Translations under genes and position numbers: made by a program
Assembly (NCBI RefSeq): GCF_003173575.1
Contig: NZ_QGNY01000006.1
Span: 124,001-188,000 of the forward strand
Direction: 5' to 3'
DNA: 64,000 bases
Source of the DNA: Pedobacter paludis
GTDB lineage: Bacteria > Bacteroidota > Bacteroidia > Sphingobacteriales > Sphingobacteriaceae
Part shown: piece after piece, positions 37,801 to 45,017 of the stretch
Position numbering within the stretch: position 1 is the stretch's first letter
Layout of the letters: each line of letters opens with the position of its first letter
Notes under the pieces: generated by a model
Databases searched by the model: none
Told to the model about the DNA's origin: nothing
Seen by the model: only the letters and a program-made list of their open reading frames with translations

Positions 37801-38322
37801 TACGCCCGGTAAAGCTCCATTATCGTCGTTACTGGTTACCGTACCCGAAATTATCCGATCTACACGAACTGCTTTTACTTCGGGCTTGGTTTTAACGATT
37901 ATCGTTTTATCCTCAACTGAATATGTTAAAGGCTGTTTACCGAAAATAACCTTCAGAAATTCTTCCAAAGTGAAATCCTTTACATTAAAAGTAACCAGAT
38001 TGGCATCTTTAATTACTTCATTACTGTAAATAAAATAATAACCGGTTTGCTTTCTAACCTCTTTAAAAATGGTTTTTAGAGTGGCATTTGTTGCAGATAG
38101 GTTAATCTTTTGCGCCATTGTTTTACCACTAACCTGAAAGGCTAGACAAAAAATAAGTATTGCTGTAAATTTCATGACCAAAAAAGCTTTAAACGCATAA
38201 CTTCTTCTCTTTAGTTTTGTAATAGTTTTGGGCAGGGGATTACCCATTTTAGATTGTAGACAATCTTTCATAAGTTTGTTTGGTTTTGGTTTATTGATAA
38301 GTTGATAATTTTTATAGCCCAA
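34828..38322 (-). CDS. STN-domain SusC/RagA-family TonB-linked transporter (locus B)
   Basis: 1164 aa. The N-terminal leader is long, and internal ATGs (for example at 38271, MKDCLQSKMG) could be the true start. Domains are a signal segment (about 48-70, FLVMKFTAILIFCLAFQVSGKTMAQ), STN (about 75-150, LKTIFKEVRKQTGYYFIYS), CarboxypepD_reg-like (about 158-235), a TonB-box-like EEVVVQAYG, plug (about 245-365) and barrel. The STN domain pairs it with the FecR encoded upstream. Cargo is inferred to be a peptide or polyamide because the linked enzymes are an M14 carboxypeptidase and an N-formylglutamate-amidohydrolase-like protein. Confidence 0.92.
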   Translation of the reverse strand: MGYKNYQLINKPKPNKLMKDCLQSKMGNPLPKTITKLKRRSYAFKAFLVMKFTAILIFCLAFQVSGKTMAQKINLSATNATLKTIFKEVRKQTGYYFIYSNEVIKDANLVTFNVKDFTLEEFLKVIFGKQPLTYSVEDKTIIVKTKPEVKAVRVDRIISGTVTSNDDNGALPGVSVRIKGRNGGVITNSDGKYSISLPDGETTLVYSYLGYANKEVVVGASNTLDVQLTVENKQLEEVVVQAYGTLRKSALTNSVSTISAKELESRPISNLSTALVGAAPGIQTTTGSGQPGAGPAVRIRGFGTINGGSDPLYVVDGAPYEGALNNINPDDIESISVLKDASASALYGSRAANGVILITTKKGKDSPPSLTFKTTQGLNSRGLSDYDKVDAYQYYPLLWESMRNSLVSGGATLDAANTQASNNIVGSLISNPFNVADNQVVLTNGAINPAASLIYPEDLNWKDQLRRTGLRSEYNVNYRGGSNKSDFFGSLNYLKDEGYSVLTDFNRYSGRVNMNSQIKKWIKTGINLSGSVQKTKVGNEDSGIWENPFYTDLIFAPIYAVHKHNADGSYVYDALGNQVYDEGYTRPIAPGRNVLAETEYNDNFTERNFVSGRTYAEISFLKNFKLTTNFSLDLNNYKFSVFDSPIIGDGLTSNGRSNRTNSTTRTININQLLNYNRSLGRHNIDVLAGHEAYQRRYDYNFGSAAGQIVSGSTELKNFANILSLTSYQDNYRIESYFGRLQYDFDGRYFASASYRTDGSSKFSPDYRWGKFWSVGAGWQISKEKFFKVSWIDNLKLRGSYGQVGSDDLGGYYLYQTFYDTGFKNGNEAGIKQSLVLGNEEIQWESNNNMDIALEFGFLKNRISGNVEYFNRSTDNLLFNVPLALSSGLSSQNQNFGSLYNRGVEIQLDGTPIKTKNFKWNIGFNWTRLTNKISKLPFDEYIDGTKKYMVGQSRYDYWLRDYYGVDPDTGSELFVANASATSTKTMPDGTVVTTSGSSAQYHYAGSAIPDFYGSINNTLTYKNFALDFRFIYQVGGVSFDGDYQSLMYNGTYGRALHVDALERWQKPGDITNVPKRTIGGTMYDSDRWLVDASYLYLRAANFTYSLPKKLTKKLSINNARVFLTGENLFMKSYRKGFDPSQAYNGNSSYTYAPTRIISLGLNVTL

Positions 38323-38325
38323 AAC

Positions 38326-38371
38326 TGCTGCTTGCAGCTTTAGTGAATCTTCTCGGCTGCAACCGAGAGGA
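38326..38371 (-). other. Two small hairpins between fecR and susC (locus B)
   Basis: GCTGCTTGCAGC (near 38328-38339) is a perfect palindrome, and TCTCGG...CCGAGA (38351-38368) forms a second short stem. On the minus strand neither is followed by a T-run. They may tune susC relative to fecR. Confidence 0.35.
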
Positions 38372-38410
38372 TTTTTTTGCTATGAGTCTTTCCGCCTTTT
38401 ACTTCATATA

Positions 38411-39595
38411 TTATTTATTGATTTGTTTTACCTCTATCGTTTTGTTTTTAATATCAAACTCGATGTTGCCTGCTGCCTGCAAAAGCTTTAATAATTTGGA
38501 TACATTGTTATTCCGGCTTACAACACCATTAAACTTTATTTTTGGTATGTTGCCAGTATATTTAACATCTACATTATACCATCTTTCTATCTGACGCATA
38601 ACTTCGGTTACACTTGCATCTTCAAAAATAAATAGGCCGTTTTTCCAATCTACAACATTATCTATATCAACATTATTTAGAGTAATGTTGTTGCTTTCCG
38701 AATTAAAAAGCGCCTGTTGTCCGGGTACTAGAATTTTAGATGTATTGTGGTTGCTTAACTTTATCGAACCCTCTAAAAGCGTTACAGCAGCATTTTCTTC
38801 ATTCGGGTAAACGTTAACATTAAAATGCGTTCCCAATACTTCTACGCTTGCACCACCGCTTTGTACAATAAAAGGTTTGGTCTTATCTTTTGCAACCTCG
38901 AAATAAGCTTCTCCAGTTACCGTTACCTTACGCTGATTGCCTACAAATGCTGAAGGAAAGGTAATTGATGACTCAGCATTGAGCCAAACAAGACTTTTAT
39001 CGGGCAACATTAGCCTATACTGACCACCACGGGGAGTAGATAGTGTATTTACATATACGGTTTTTTCTCCGTTTGTATTTATTTCATTGTACTCAATAAA
39101 ACCTTCGTCGTTTTTGTTAATATTCGATTGGCCTTGTTTTGTCAAAACTCCATTATGGGCATCGTTTAAGACAATCTCAGACCCATCCGCTAATTTTAAA
39201 ATGGCTTTATCACTTCCCGGTAATAAATCACGTTTGGTAATTTTCTCTACCGAATGCTCTTCTGCTGGTTTATTAAAAACTTTGAAGCCCAAATAAGAAA
39301 CCAAAATTAAAGAGGCAGCAATGGTTAGTTTTTTAGCAAAACTGATAATTAAACCTGATTTAGATTTCTTTTTATTATCTGAAACAATATTACTGTACAT
39401 GTGCTCCCAGTCAACATGATGTACATCGGCATCGGGCAAACCAATCTTATCTGCCTTTTTCATAAAGTCGTCAAAAACCTGTTTGTTTTCATCTTTTTTG
39501 ATATAGTCAAACAGCTCAATGAAATCGGCTTCAGAGATGCTTTTATTAATATATTGCTCTAGTAAATTGTTAATTCTGTTATTGTTTTCCGGCAT
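38411..39595 (-). CDS. FecR-family anti-sigma factor (locus B)
   Basis: 394 aa. It has a cytoplasmic sigma-binding segment (about 1-75), one membrane helix (about 85-105, FAKKLTIAASLILVSYLGF), a periplasmic FecR domain (about 185-290, TPRGGQYRLMLPDKSLVWLNA, then GEAYFEVAKDKTKPF) and a C-terminal FecR-type domain. Its cognate FecI is not adjacent as usual: a plus-strand hydrolase gene sits between them. The start codon lies downstream of one of two mirror-image promoter copies (39628-39656). Confidence 0.93.
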   Translation of the reverse strand: MPENNNRINNLLEQYINKSISEADFIELFDYIKKDENKQVFDDFMKKADKIGLPDADVHHVDWEHMYSNIVSDNKKKSKSGLIISFAKKLTIAASLILVSYLGFKVFNKPAEEHSVEKITKRDLLPGSDKAILKLADGSEIVLNDAHNGVLTKQGQSNINKNDEGFIEYNEINTNGEKTVYVNTLSTPRGGQYRLMLPDKSLVWLNAESSITFPSAFVGNQRKVTVTGEAYFEVAKDKTKPFIVQSGGASVEVLGTHFNVNVYPNEENAAVTLLEGSIKLSNHNTSKILVPGQQALFNSESNNITLNNVDIDNVVDWKNGLFIFEDASVTEVMRQIERWYNVDVKYTGNIPKIKFNGVVSRNNNVSKLLKLLQAAGNIEFDIKNKTIEVKQINK

Positions 39596-39627
39596 GTTTG
39601 GTTAAGGCAGAGATGTGCCTTTAATAC

Positions 39628-39656
39628 ATAGACAGTTAAGTAGATATGAAGGACCG
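39628..39656 (-). promoter_or_regulatory. Candidate ECF sigma promoter of fecR-susCD (locus B)
   Basis: Read on the minus strand: T-tract, CGGTCC (-35, 39656-39651), a 16-nt spacer, then TGTCTAT (-10, 39634-39628). The same two boxes with the same 16-nt spacing occur facing the other way at 39682-39710. Confidence 0.6.
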
Positions 39657-39681
39657 CTAAAAAAAAAAATATTTTTTTTGA

Positions 39682-39710
39682 CGGTCCTGTAGTAAGCAAT
39701 GAGTGTCTAT
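39682..39710 (+). promoter_or_regulatory. Candidate ECF sigma promoter of the N-formylglutamate-amidohydrolase-like gene
   Basis: T-tract, CGGTCC (-35, 39682-39687), a 16-nt spacer, then TGTCTAT (-10, 39704-39710), 24 nt before the ATG. It mirrors the fecR-side copy and so is probably read by the same sigma, the FecI encoded at 40739-41335. Confidence 0.6.
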
Positions 39711-39734
39711 ATGTAAAATCAAAACCTCAAAATT

Positions 39735-40736
39735 ATGTTTAAGAAAATTACGGTTATTGCTGTTTTAATGTTCGCATTTTGCATTCCTAAAATCCAGGCA
39801 AAAAATTGTGAAAATGTTTTATTTCAGGATAGCGTAAAACGATATGAACCGGGGAAAAGTTATGTTTTCAAGGTAAATGCTGCTTCGGGAGAATATGCCA
39901 ACGCAATTGAATACATTGCCGGAGACGTAAAATCCAAATTGATATTAACTTCGCCACATGGTGGCGATTTAAAACCAGAATTTATGCATACCCGTACAAA
40001 GGAATTTGTGGCAAAAACCGATGATAATGATTTTGGCGATACGGAAAGTTTTTCCGGGATATCTGATTCTAAAACGCTGGAACTTACCATGGAGCTGGCT
40101 GATGAAATTAAAAGAACAACGGGGTTAAGACCGCACATTATTTTAAATCATTTGCACAGAAGTAAGTTAGATGCCAATAGAGCAATGTCTTTAGCTTCGC
40201 AGGGCGATGAAAATGCAGAGGCAGCCTGGAAAGCATTTCACCAATATATTGATGATGCAAAGCAACAGGTAGCCAAAAATGGTGATGGATTGTTACTGGA
40301 TATTCATGGCAATGCGCACCGTCCACAAAGAACTGAAGTTGGTTTATTGCTAAAAGGAAAAGATTTTACTAATGAAAATTTAGAACAGTTTGCAGATAAA
40401 TCGAGTGTTAAGGCAATGGTTAAAAGTGGCAAAGCTACTATGGCCGACCTGGTTAAAGGCGATTATGCTTTAGGAACTTTGTTAAGTAATAACGGTGTGT
40501 TAGCCACACCATCGAAGTCAAATCCAGATCCTATCGATGCACAGGTTTTTCCTGATGGAAGATATTTTAACGGTGGTTACAATACAGCAAGGCATGGTTC
40601 GCGTTTTTCAGGAAATATATCGGCAATCCAGTTGGAATTTAATGGAGATGTTAGAATGAATGATAAAACCAGACCAGGTTATGTTAAATCGATTTCAAAA
40701 GTGATAAGTCAGTTTATGACCAAATATTTTAACTGA
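39735..40736 (+). CDS. Exported N-formylglutamate-amidohydrolase-like zinc hydrolase (locus B)
   Basis: 333 aa with a signal peptide (cleavage near PKIQA). Motifs resemble the FGase/poly-gamma-glutamate-hydrolase group of M14-like zinc enzymes: SPHGG with His75 and Glu82 nearby, HLHRSKLDANR (139-149), LLLDIHGNAHR with His191, and IQLEFNGDVR with Glu301. Known relatives hydrolyse N-formyl- or N-formimino-glutamate or poly-gamma-glutamate. Export makes a histidine-catabolism role unlikely and favours an extracellular acyl-glutamate or polyglutamate substrate. Transcribed opposite to fecI and fecR, it separates the two. Its promoter mirrors that of fecR. It ends 2 bp before the fecI stop. The family call is by motif only. 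Confidence 0.7.
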   Translation: MFKKITVIAVLMFAFCIPKIQAKNCENVLFQDSVKRYEPGKSYVFKVNAASGEYANAIEYIAGDVKSKLILTSPHGGDLKPEFMHTRTKEFVAKTDDNDFGDTESFSGISDSKTLELTMELADEIKRTTGLRPHIILNHLHRSKLDANRAMSLASQGDENAEAAWKAFHQYIDDAKQQVAKNGDGLLLDIHGNAHRPQRTEVGLLLKGKDFTNENLEQFADKSSVKAMVKSGKATMADLVKGDYALGTLLSNNGVLATPSKSNPDPIDAQVFPDGRYFNGGYNTARHGSRFSGNISAIQLEFNGDVRMNDKTRPGYVKSISKVISQFMTKYFN

Positions 40737-40738
40737 GT

Positions 40739-41335
40739 TTATGAAAAGAAATAAACGAGAAATGCAGTGATGCTAATTTTAATTGTATTTATTGAAAGGT
40801 AGTGGCGCAGATATTTTAAAACATCAACAATGATATTTTTGACCCTACTTTTCGATAGGCCCACCTGGCTGGCAATTTCTTCGTGGCTTAAACCATCTTC
40901 GCGACTCATTTTAAAGATCTGCTGTTTCTGTTCTGATAAATTTAAAAGCCCTTTTTTAATTAGCATTTCACTGTCTTTCAAATCAGTTAGATCTTCAATA
41001 TCATTACTTTCAACCTGCATGTTGGCCCAAAGCTGTGCCAGTATTTTCTGGTTTTTAGCTGCTTGATTTAAGTAGTTGTAGGTTTTGTTGCGAACAATAG
41101 TGTAAATGTAATTACGAGGATGTTCAATATTAGGTAGCATTTCTCTCTTTTGCCAAATCGTAAAGAAAGTATCCTGAACAATCTCTTCAGCATCGGCTTT
41201 TGAATGAACAAACTTTACAACGAAACTATAAACCCTATTTTTATAAAGCTCAAAAACATGCTTAAATGCAAATTCATCGCCATTGGCAATTTTTTGCAGC
41301 AATATCTTCTCTGCTGATAGGTTATAAATAGACAT
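40739..41335 (-). CDS. ECF RNA polymerase sigma factor, FecI-like (locus B)
   Basis: 198 aa. Region 2 lies at about 20-90 (EFAFKHVFELYKNRVYSFVVKFV, then ADAEEIVQDTFFTIW), and region 4 at about 125-180 (LSEQKQQIFKMSREDGLSHEEIASQVGLSKSRVKNI). As in the locus A sigma, the C-terminus (INTIKISITAFLVYFFS) is hydrophobic. It presumably directs transcription of fecR-susCD and, through the mirrored promoter, of the exported hydrolase gene lying between it and fecR. Confidence 0.9.
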   Translation of the reverse strand: MSIYNLSAEKILLQKIANGDEFAFKHVFELYKNRVYSFVVKFVHSKADAEEIVQDTFFTIWQKREMLPNIEHPRNYIYTIVRNKTYNYLNQAAKNQKILAQLWANMQVESNDIEDLTDLKDSEMLIKKGLLNLSEQKQQIFKMSREDGLSHEEIASQVGLSKSRVKNIIVDVLKYLRHYLSINTIKISITAFLVYFFS

Positions 41336-41523
41336 TAAGGTTTGGTTGTTTTGTTTAGGCTGGCTAAATATATGAATTACTGTAAGATAAAAATATATTT
41401 AACTAAAATTGATACAAATGTGGTTTGATTTTTATCAAACTTTATGAGATTGTTATTTTGTTTAGCAACTTTTAAAACCAAAAAGGAAAAATTAATCTAT
41501 ATTTCATTCTTCAAAATCGATTA

Positions 41524-42792
41524 ATGAAATCAATTCTATCCAATTTAACATTTCAAGTCCTTGTTGCCATTACGGTAGGCATATTAGTTGGCGCATATTT
41601 TCCTGGTTTTGCTCCAACTGCAAAATTAATTAGCCAAGGCTTCATTAACATGATAAGTATGTTAATTGCGCCCATAATCTTTTTTACAATTGTATTGGGT
41701 ATTGCACACATGGGCGATATGAAAAAGGTTGGTCGCGTTGGTGGGAAGGCACTTTTGTACTTCGAAATTGTAAGTACGGTTGCCATTGCTATTGGCTTAC
41801 TGGTTGCAAATATTTTAAAGCCAGGGGTGGGCATGGTTGCCAAAACCGGTGATGCCACAAAAATAGCCGGCTATGCAGAACAGGCTAAAGATATGAATTG
41901 GGCCGAATTCTTTCTTCACATTATTCCGCACAATGTAATCGCATCGTTTGCCGAAGGAAATATTTTGCAGATTTTGTTTTTTGCAATTCTGTTTGGCTAT
42001 GGCTTAAACAAATTGGGTGGCGAGGGAACCTCAGTTTTAAATGCTTTTGATAAAATTTCTAAGGTGCTTTTCAAAATCATGAAAGTGGTGATGCGCTTAG
42101 CTCCAATTGGTGCTTTCGGCGGAATGGCTTTTAGCATTGGTACACATGGACTGCAAAGTATAATCGGAATGGCAAAATTAATGGGATCGGTTTACTTAAC
42201 CTGTATTCTTTTCATTTTTGTGATTTTAAATGGAATTTGCAGGTACTATAAATTTAGTCTTTGGCAATACCTTAAATATATCCGTCAAGAAATTTTAATT
42301 GTATTGGGAACATCCTCGTCAGAATCGGCCTTGCCTAGTATGATGCAAAAAATGGAAGCAATTGGTTGCGATAAATCTGTAGTTGGTTTGGTAATCCCAA
42401 CAGGGTATTCTTTTAATCTCGATGGAACTGCAATTTATTTGGCCATGGCTGTGATTTTTCTTTGTCAGGTATTCCATGTCGATTTATCTATTGGGCAACA
42501 ACTAACTATTTTAGCCATTTTGATGGTTACCTCTAAAGGCGCTGCTGGAGTAACCGGAAGCGGGTTTATTGTTTTGGTTTCAACACTTACGGCATTAAAA
42601 ATTATGCCGATAGAACACATTTCGATTTTAATTGGTGTAGATCGTTTTATGAGCGAGGCCAGGGCGATAACCAACGTAATTGGAAATGGTGTAGCAACAA
42701 TTGTAATTGCCAAAAGTGAAAACCAGTTTGATGAAGCGAAGTATTTAAAAGCGATTCAACCCGCTAGGATTGAGAAAAATGAAGAGGGTTAA
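41524..42792 (+). CDS. Dicarboxylate/amino acid:cation symporter (GltP/DctA type, DAACS family)
   Basis: 422-aa inner-membrane carrier that takes up glutamate, aspartate or C4-dicarboxylates with protons or sodium. Hallmarks are the serine-rich re-entrant loop SSSESALPSMM, the substrate/cation motif NLDGT (298-302) and TSKGAAGVTGSGFIVL. It is divergent from the locus B fecI across a 188-bp gap. That position suggests it may import Asp or Glu released by the two peptide-degrading loci, although shared regulation is not shown. Sequence does not decide between amino-acid and dicarboxylate preference. Confidence 0.9.
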   Translation: MKSILSNLTFQVLVAITVGILVGAYFPGFAPTAKLISQGFINMISMLIAPIIFFTIVLGIAHMGDMKKVGRVGGKALLYFEIVSTVAIAIGLLVANILKPGVGMVAKTGDATKIAGYAEQAKDMNWAEFFLHIIPHNVIASFAEGNILQILFFAILFGYGLNKLGGEGTSVLNAFDKISKVLFKIMKVVMRLAPIGAFGGMAFSIGTHGLQSIIGMAKLMGSVYLTCILFIFVILNGICRYYKFSLWQYLKYIRQEILIVLGTSSSESALPSMMQKMEAIGCDKSVVGLVIPTGYSFNLDGTAIYLAMAVIFLCQVFHVDLSIGQQLTILAILMVTSKGAAGVTGSGFIVLVSTLTALKIMPIEHISILIGVDRFMSEARAITNVIGNGVATIVIAKSENQFDEAKYLKAIQPARIEKNEEG

Positions 42793-43230
42793 ATGGTAAT
42801 TTTGATCCTCGGCCACGGTTCGTGTCTCCACGAACCGAAATTAGTTTTGAGTGGTTCGTGGAGACACGAACCATGGCGTTAGTGGTTTCAATGACTCAAA
42901 GAAATTTTCATCTTTTTTAAGTCTTAGCGAGACGCTAAGACTAGAATGGTTGTTAGTTGCCTGTCTGGATGCCGCTCTCTAGTTGTAGCGTCTCGCTACG
43001 ACTCACAATAGATTCGTTTTTTAAGTCTTAGCAAGACGCTAAGACTAGGATAGGACACGAACCATGGCGTTAGACACTAACCATGGCGTCAGTATAAAAT
43101 TTAGACGTATTAAACTTTACGCAACAAATTCTAAACCATTGACTAATGACCAATGACGCACAACCCAATTCTTTTGCCTACCTTTGCGTTAGAAACATGC
43201 ACACAGCTTGTTTAATTAAACCAGATCACA
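42793..43230. repeat. Spacer with a cluster of short palindromic repeats
   Basis: 438 bp without a gene. GGTTCGTG-TCTC-CACGAACC (42817-42836) recurs inverted at 42853-42872. GTCTTAGCGAGACGCTAAGACT (42921-42942) recurs almost unchanged at 43025-43046, and a cousin (GTAGCGTCTCGCTAC) lies near 42985-42999. The phrase CACGAACCATGGCGTTAG occurs twice. These look like REP-type elements. A TACCTTTG -7 element for the next gene is at 43179-43186. Confidence 0.7.
43179..43186 (+). promoter_or_regulatory. Candidate -7 element of rlmF
   Basis: TACCTTTG matches TAnnTTTG and lies 44 nt before the TTG start. The -33 element is unclear. Confidence 0.45.
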
Positions 43231-44241
43231 TTGGCTCAAGAAGAACAGAATAACCGCAAAGAAAAAAGCGAGTTACACCCACGCAACAAACATCGTTCGC
43301 GTTACAATTTCAAACAACTTATTGCAACTTCAAAAGAACTCAAACGTTTCGTTTTTAAGAACGAACACAATGATGATTCTATCGATTTTGCTGATCAAAG
43401 CGCTGTTAAGGCGTTAAACAAAGCATTATTAAAGTACTTTTATAACATTTCACAGTGGGATATACCAAAAGATTATCTTTGTCCACCTATACCAGGACGT
43501 GCAGACTATATCCACTATGTTGCCGATCTTTTGGGCTCAAGCAATAAGGGAAAAATTCCAAAAGGAGCAAATGTAAACGTATTGGATGTTGGTGTTGGAT
43601 CAAACTGTATTTATCCTATAATTGGCCATCAGGAGTATGGCTGGAGTTTTGTAGGTTCTGAGATCGATCCTCTTTCCGTAGAATCAGCAAAAAGAATTAT
43701 TGATGCCAATAAACCACTTCAAGGTGCGGTAGAAATTCGCCAGCAATCATCGAAAATGGGTATTTTTAGGGGGATTGTTGGTCGTACAGAACGCTTCGAT
43801 GCAGTAGTTTGCAATCCGCCATTTCACTCTTCTTTAAAAGAAGCAGAACAAGGAACTCGCCAAAAATGGCGTAACTTGGGTGGAAATGAAAAAGAAGTGA
43901 AACATGTTTTAAACTTCGGTGGAAACAAAGCAGAGCTTTGGTGTCCGGGTGGTGAACGTGCTTTTGTTGAACAGATGATTATCCAAAGCGAGCAAATTAA
44001 AAATCAGGTTTTGTGGTTTACCTCACTGGTTTCTAAAAGTGCCAATTTGAAAAGCATTTATAGCACTTTGGTTAAAGCAAATGCCTTCGAAGTTACAACT
44101 GTTCAAATGTCGCAAGGACAAAAAATAAGTCGTTTTGTAGCATGGACTTTCCATGATGAGGCGGCACAGGCCGAATGGGCAAAAGGATGGAAGACCGAAC
44201 CGAAAAAAGAAATTCCTAAGCCAGAAGCAAAAAGTATTTAG
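43231..44241 (+). CDS. rlmF: 23S rRNA (adenine(1618)-N(6))-methyltransferase RlmF
   Basis: SAM-dependent methylation of A1618 in 23S rRNA. The N-terminal hallmark LHPRNKHRSRYNFKQL is followed by a SAM-binding region (LDVGVGSNCIYPIIG, about 114-128) and the N6-adenine catalytic motif NPPF (195-198). Length (336 aa) fits. The start is TTG 43231, with no ATG available before the conserved region. The lysine-rich C-terminal tail is variable in the family. A strong terminator follows. Confidence 0.93.
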   Translation: MAQEEQNNRKEKSELHPRNKHRSRYNFKQLIATSKELKRFVFKNEHNDDSIDFADQSAVKALNKALLKYFYNISQWDIPKDYLCPPIPGRADYIHYVADLLGSSNKGKIPKGANVNVLDVGVGSNCIYPIIGHQEYGWSFVGSEIDPLSVESAKRIIDANKPLQGAVEIRQQSSKMGIFRGIVGRTERFDAVVCNPPFHSSLKEAEQGTRQKWRNLGGNEKEVKHVLNFGGNKAELWCPGGERAFVEQMIIQSEQIKNQVLWFTSLVSKSANLKSIYSTLVKANAFEVTTVQMSQGQKISRFVAWTFHDEAAQAEWAKGWKTEPKKEIPKPEAKSI

Positions 44242-44258
44242 TTTTAAGAATATAAGCT

Positions 44259-44299
44259 AAGCCAGATTAACTGTTAAATGTTGATCTGGCTTTTTTTTG
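44259..44299 (+). terminator. Intrinsic terminator of rlmF
   Basis: A 12-bp stem (44260-44271 with 44280-44291, one G-T pair; arm AGCCAGATTAAC) is followed by eight T. Confidence 0.9.
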
Positions 44300-44325
44300 T
44301 TCTGTTTCGCTGGCTGAGCTCACAT

Positions 44326-44748
44326 TTATTTCTTCTCGTAAACAATCAAAATAACCAGATCATGATCTGCATTTGGTGCAATACCGTGCGAACTTCCCGG
44401 ACGGGTTAAAATGGCATCACCAGGTTTTACAGAGAAAATTTTGCCGTTCATCTGCATTTTTCCATTCCCACTGATAACATAATAAATCTCATCTTCTTTT
44501 TGGAGGTGATAACCAATTGAAGAGCCTGGTTTTAAAATTCTTTTTCTAAAAGCCGTTTTCAAACCCTTGGCCTCTCCAAAGAAGTTAAAGCCAACAGTTT
44601 TTCCGCCTCCAGCATGTGTGCCGGGTTCTTCCTTTGCAACTTCAATATCGTTTTGGATTATATATTTTGCCGTATCGATATTTTGTGCTTGAGCATTAAG
44701 GCAAACGAAAAATGTAACAACTGCCACAGGAATGATTTTCTTTATCAT
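44326..44748 (-). CDS. Exported cupin-domain protein
   Basis: 140 aa from ATG 44748. The open frame runs on to 45003, but the extra 85 residues lie in a spacer and would bury the signal peptide (MIKKIIPVAVVTFFVCLNAQAQ). The cupin barrel has the metal motif GSSIGYHLQKEDEIYYVISGNG, then PGDAILTRPGSSHGI. Small cupins bind a metal and a small ligand or act as isomerases or dioxygenases, and nothing here fixes the activity. It diverges from sucD. Confidence 0.8.
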   Translation of the reverse strand: MIKKIIPVAVVTFFVCLNAQAQNIDTAKYIIQNDIEVAKEEPGTHAGGGKTVGFNFFGEAKGLKTAFRKRILKPGSSIGYHLQKEDEIYYVISGNGKMQMNGKIFSVKPGDAILTRPGSSHGIAPNADHDLVILIVYEKK

Positions 44749-44967
44749 TGGGATTCTATTATTGGTTTTCAGCTTTGATTGTTCTGCTTTAAAAGTAAAT
44801 TTAAGGGTTTTGCTTTGTGCTGCCAAAAGCGAGGAACTTTTGTTAAATAAACCTGATCGGAACGGGCACGTAGTGTAACGAAGTAAAGTGGAGAGCAGGG
44901 CTGAATGCGCCATAATGCAATTCCTTACATTTTCCTGAAAAAAGCGGGCAAATAATATGTTTTTAGA

Positions 44968-44998
44968 TTTGAAATCCACTGCAATAATATTAGCTTTG
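44968..44998 (+). promoter_or_regulatory. Promoter of sucD (TTTG, 19 nt, TAGCTTTG)
   Basis: TTTG at 44968-44971 and TAGCTTTG at 44991-44998 fit the Bacteroidota housekeeping consensus in both boxes and spacing. The ATG is 20 nt downstream. Confidence 0.72.
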
Positions 44999-45017
44999 CA
45001 CAAAAAAAAATTGATAC

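Noticed and set aside
42817..43046. CRISPR array or tRNA-like hairpins
   Set aside because: Repeats are palindromes of two families with irregular spacing, and no tRNA T-loop or acceptor pattern is visible.
44749..45003. N-terminal extension of the cupin protein
   Set aside because: It would bury a good signal peptide and run through the divergent sucD promoter spacer. ATG 44748 is preferred.
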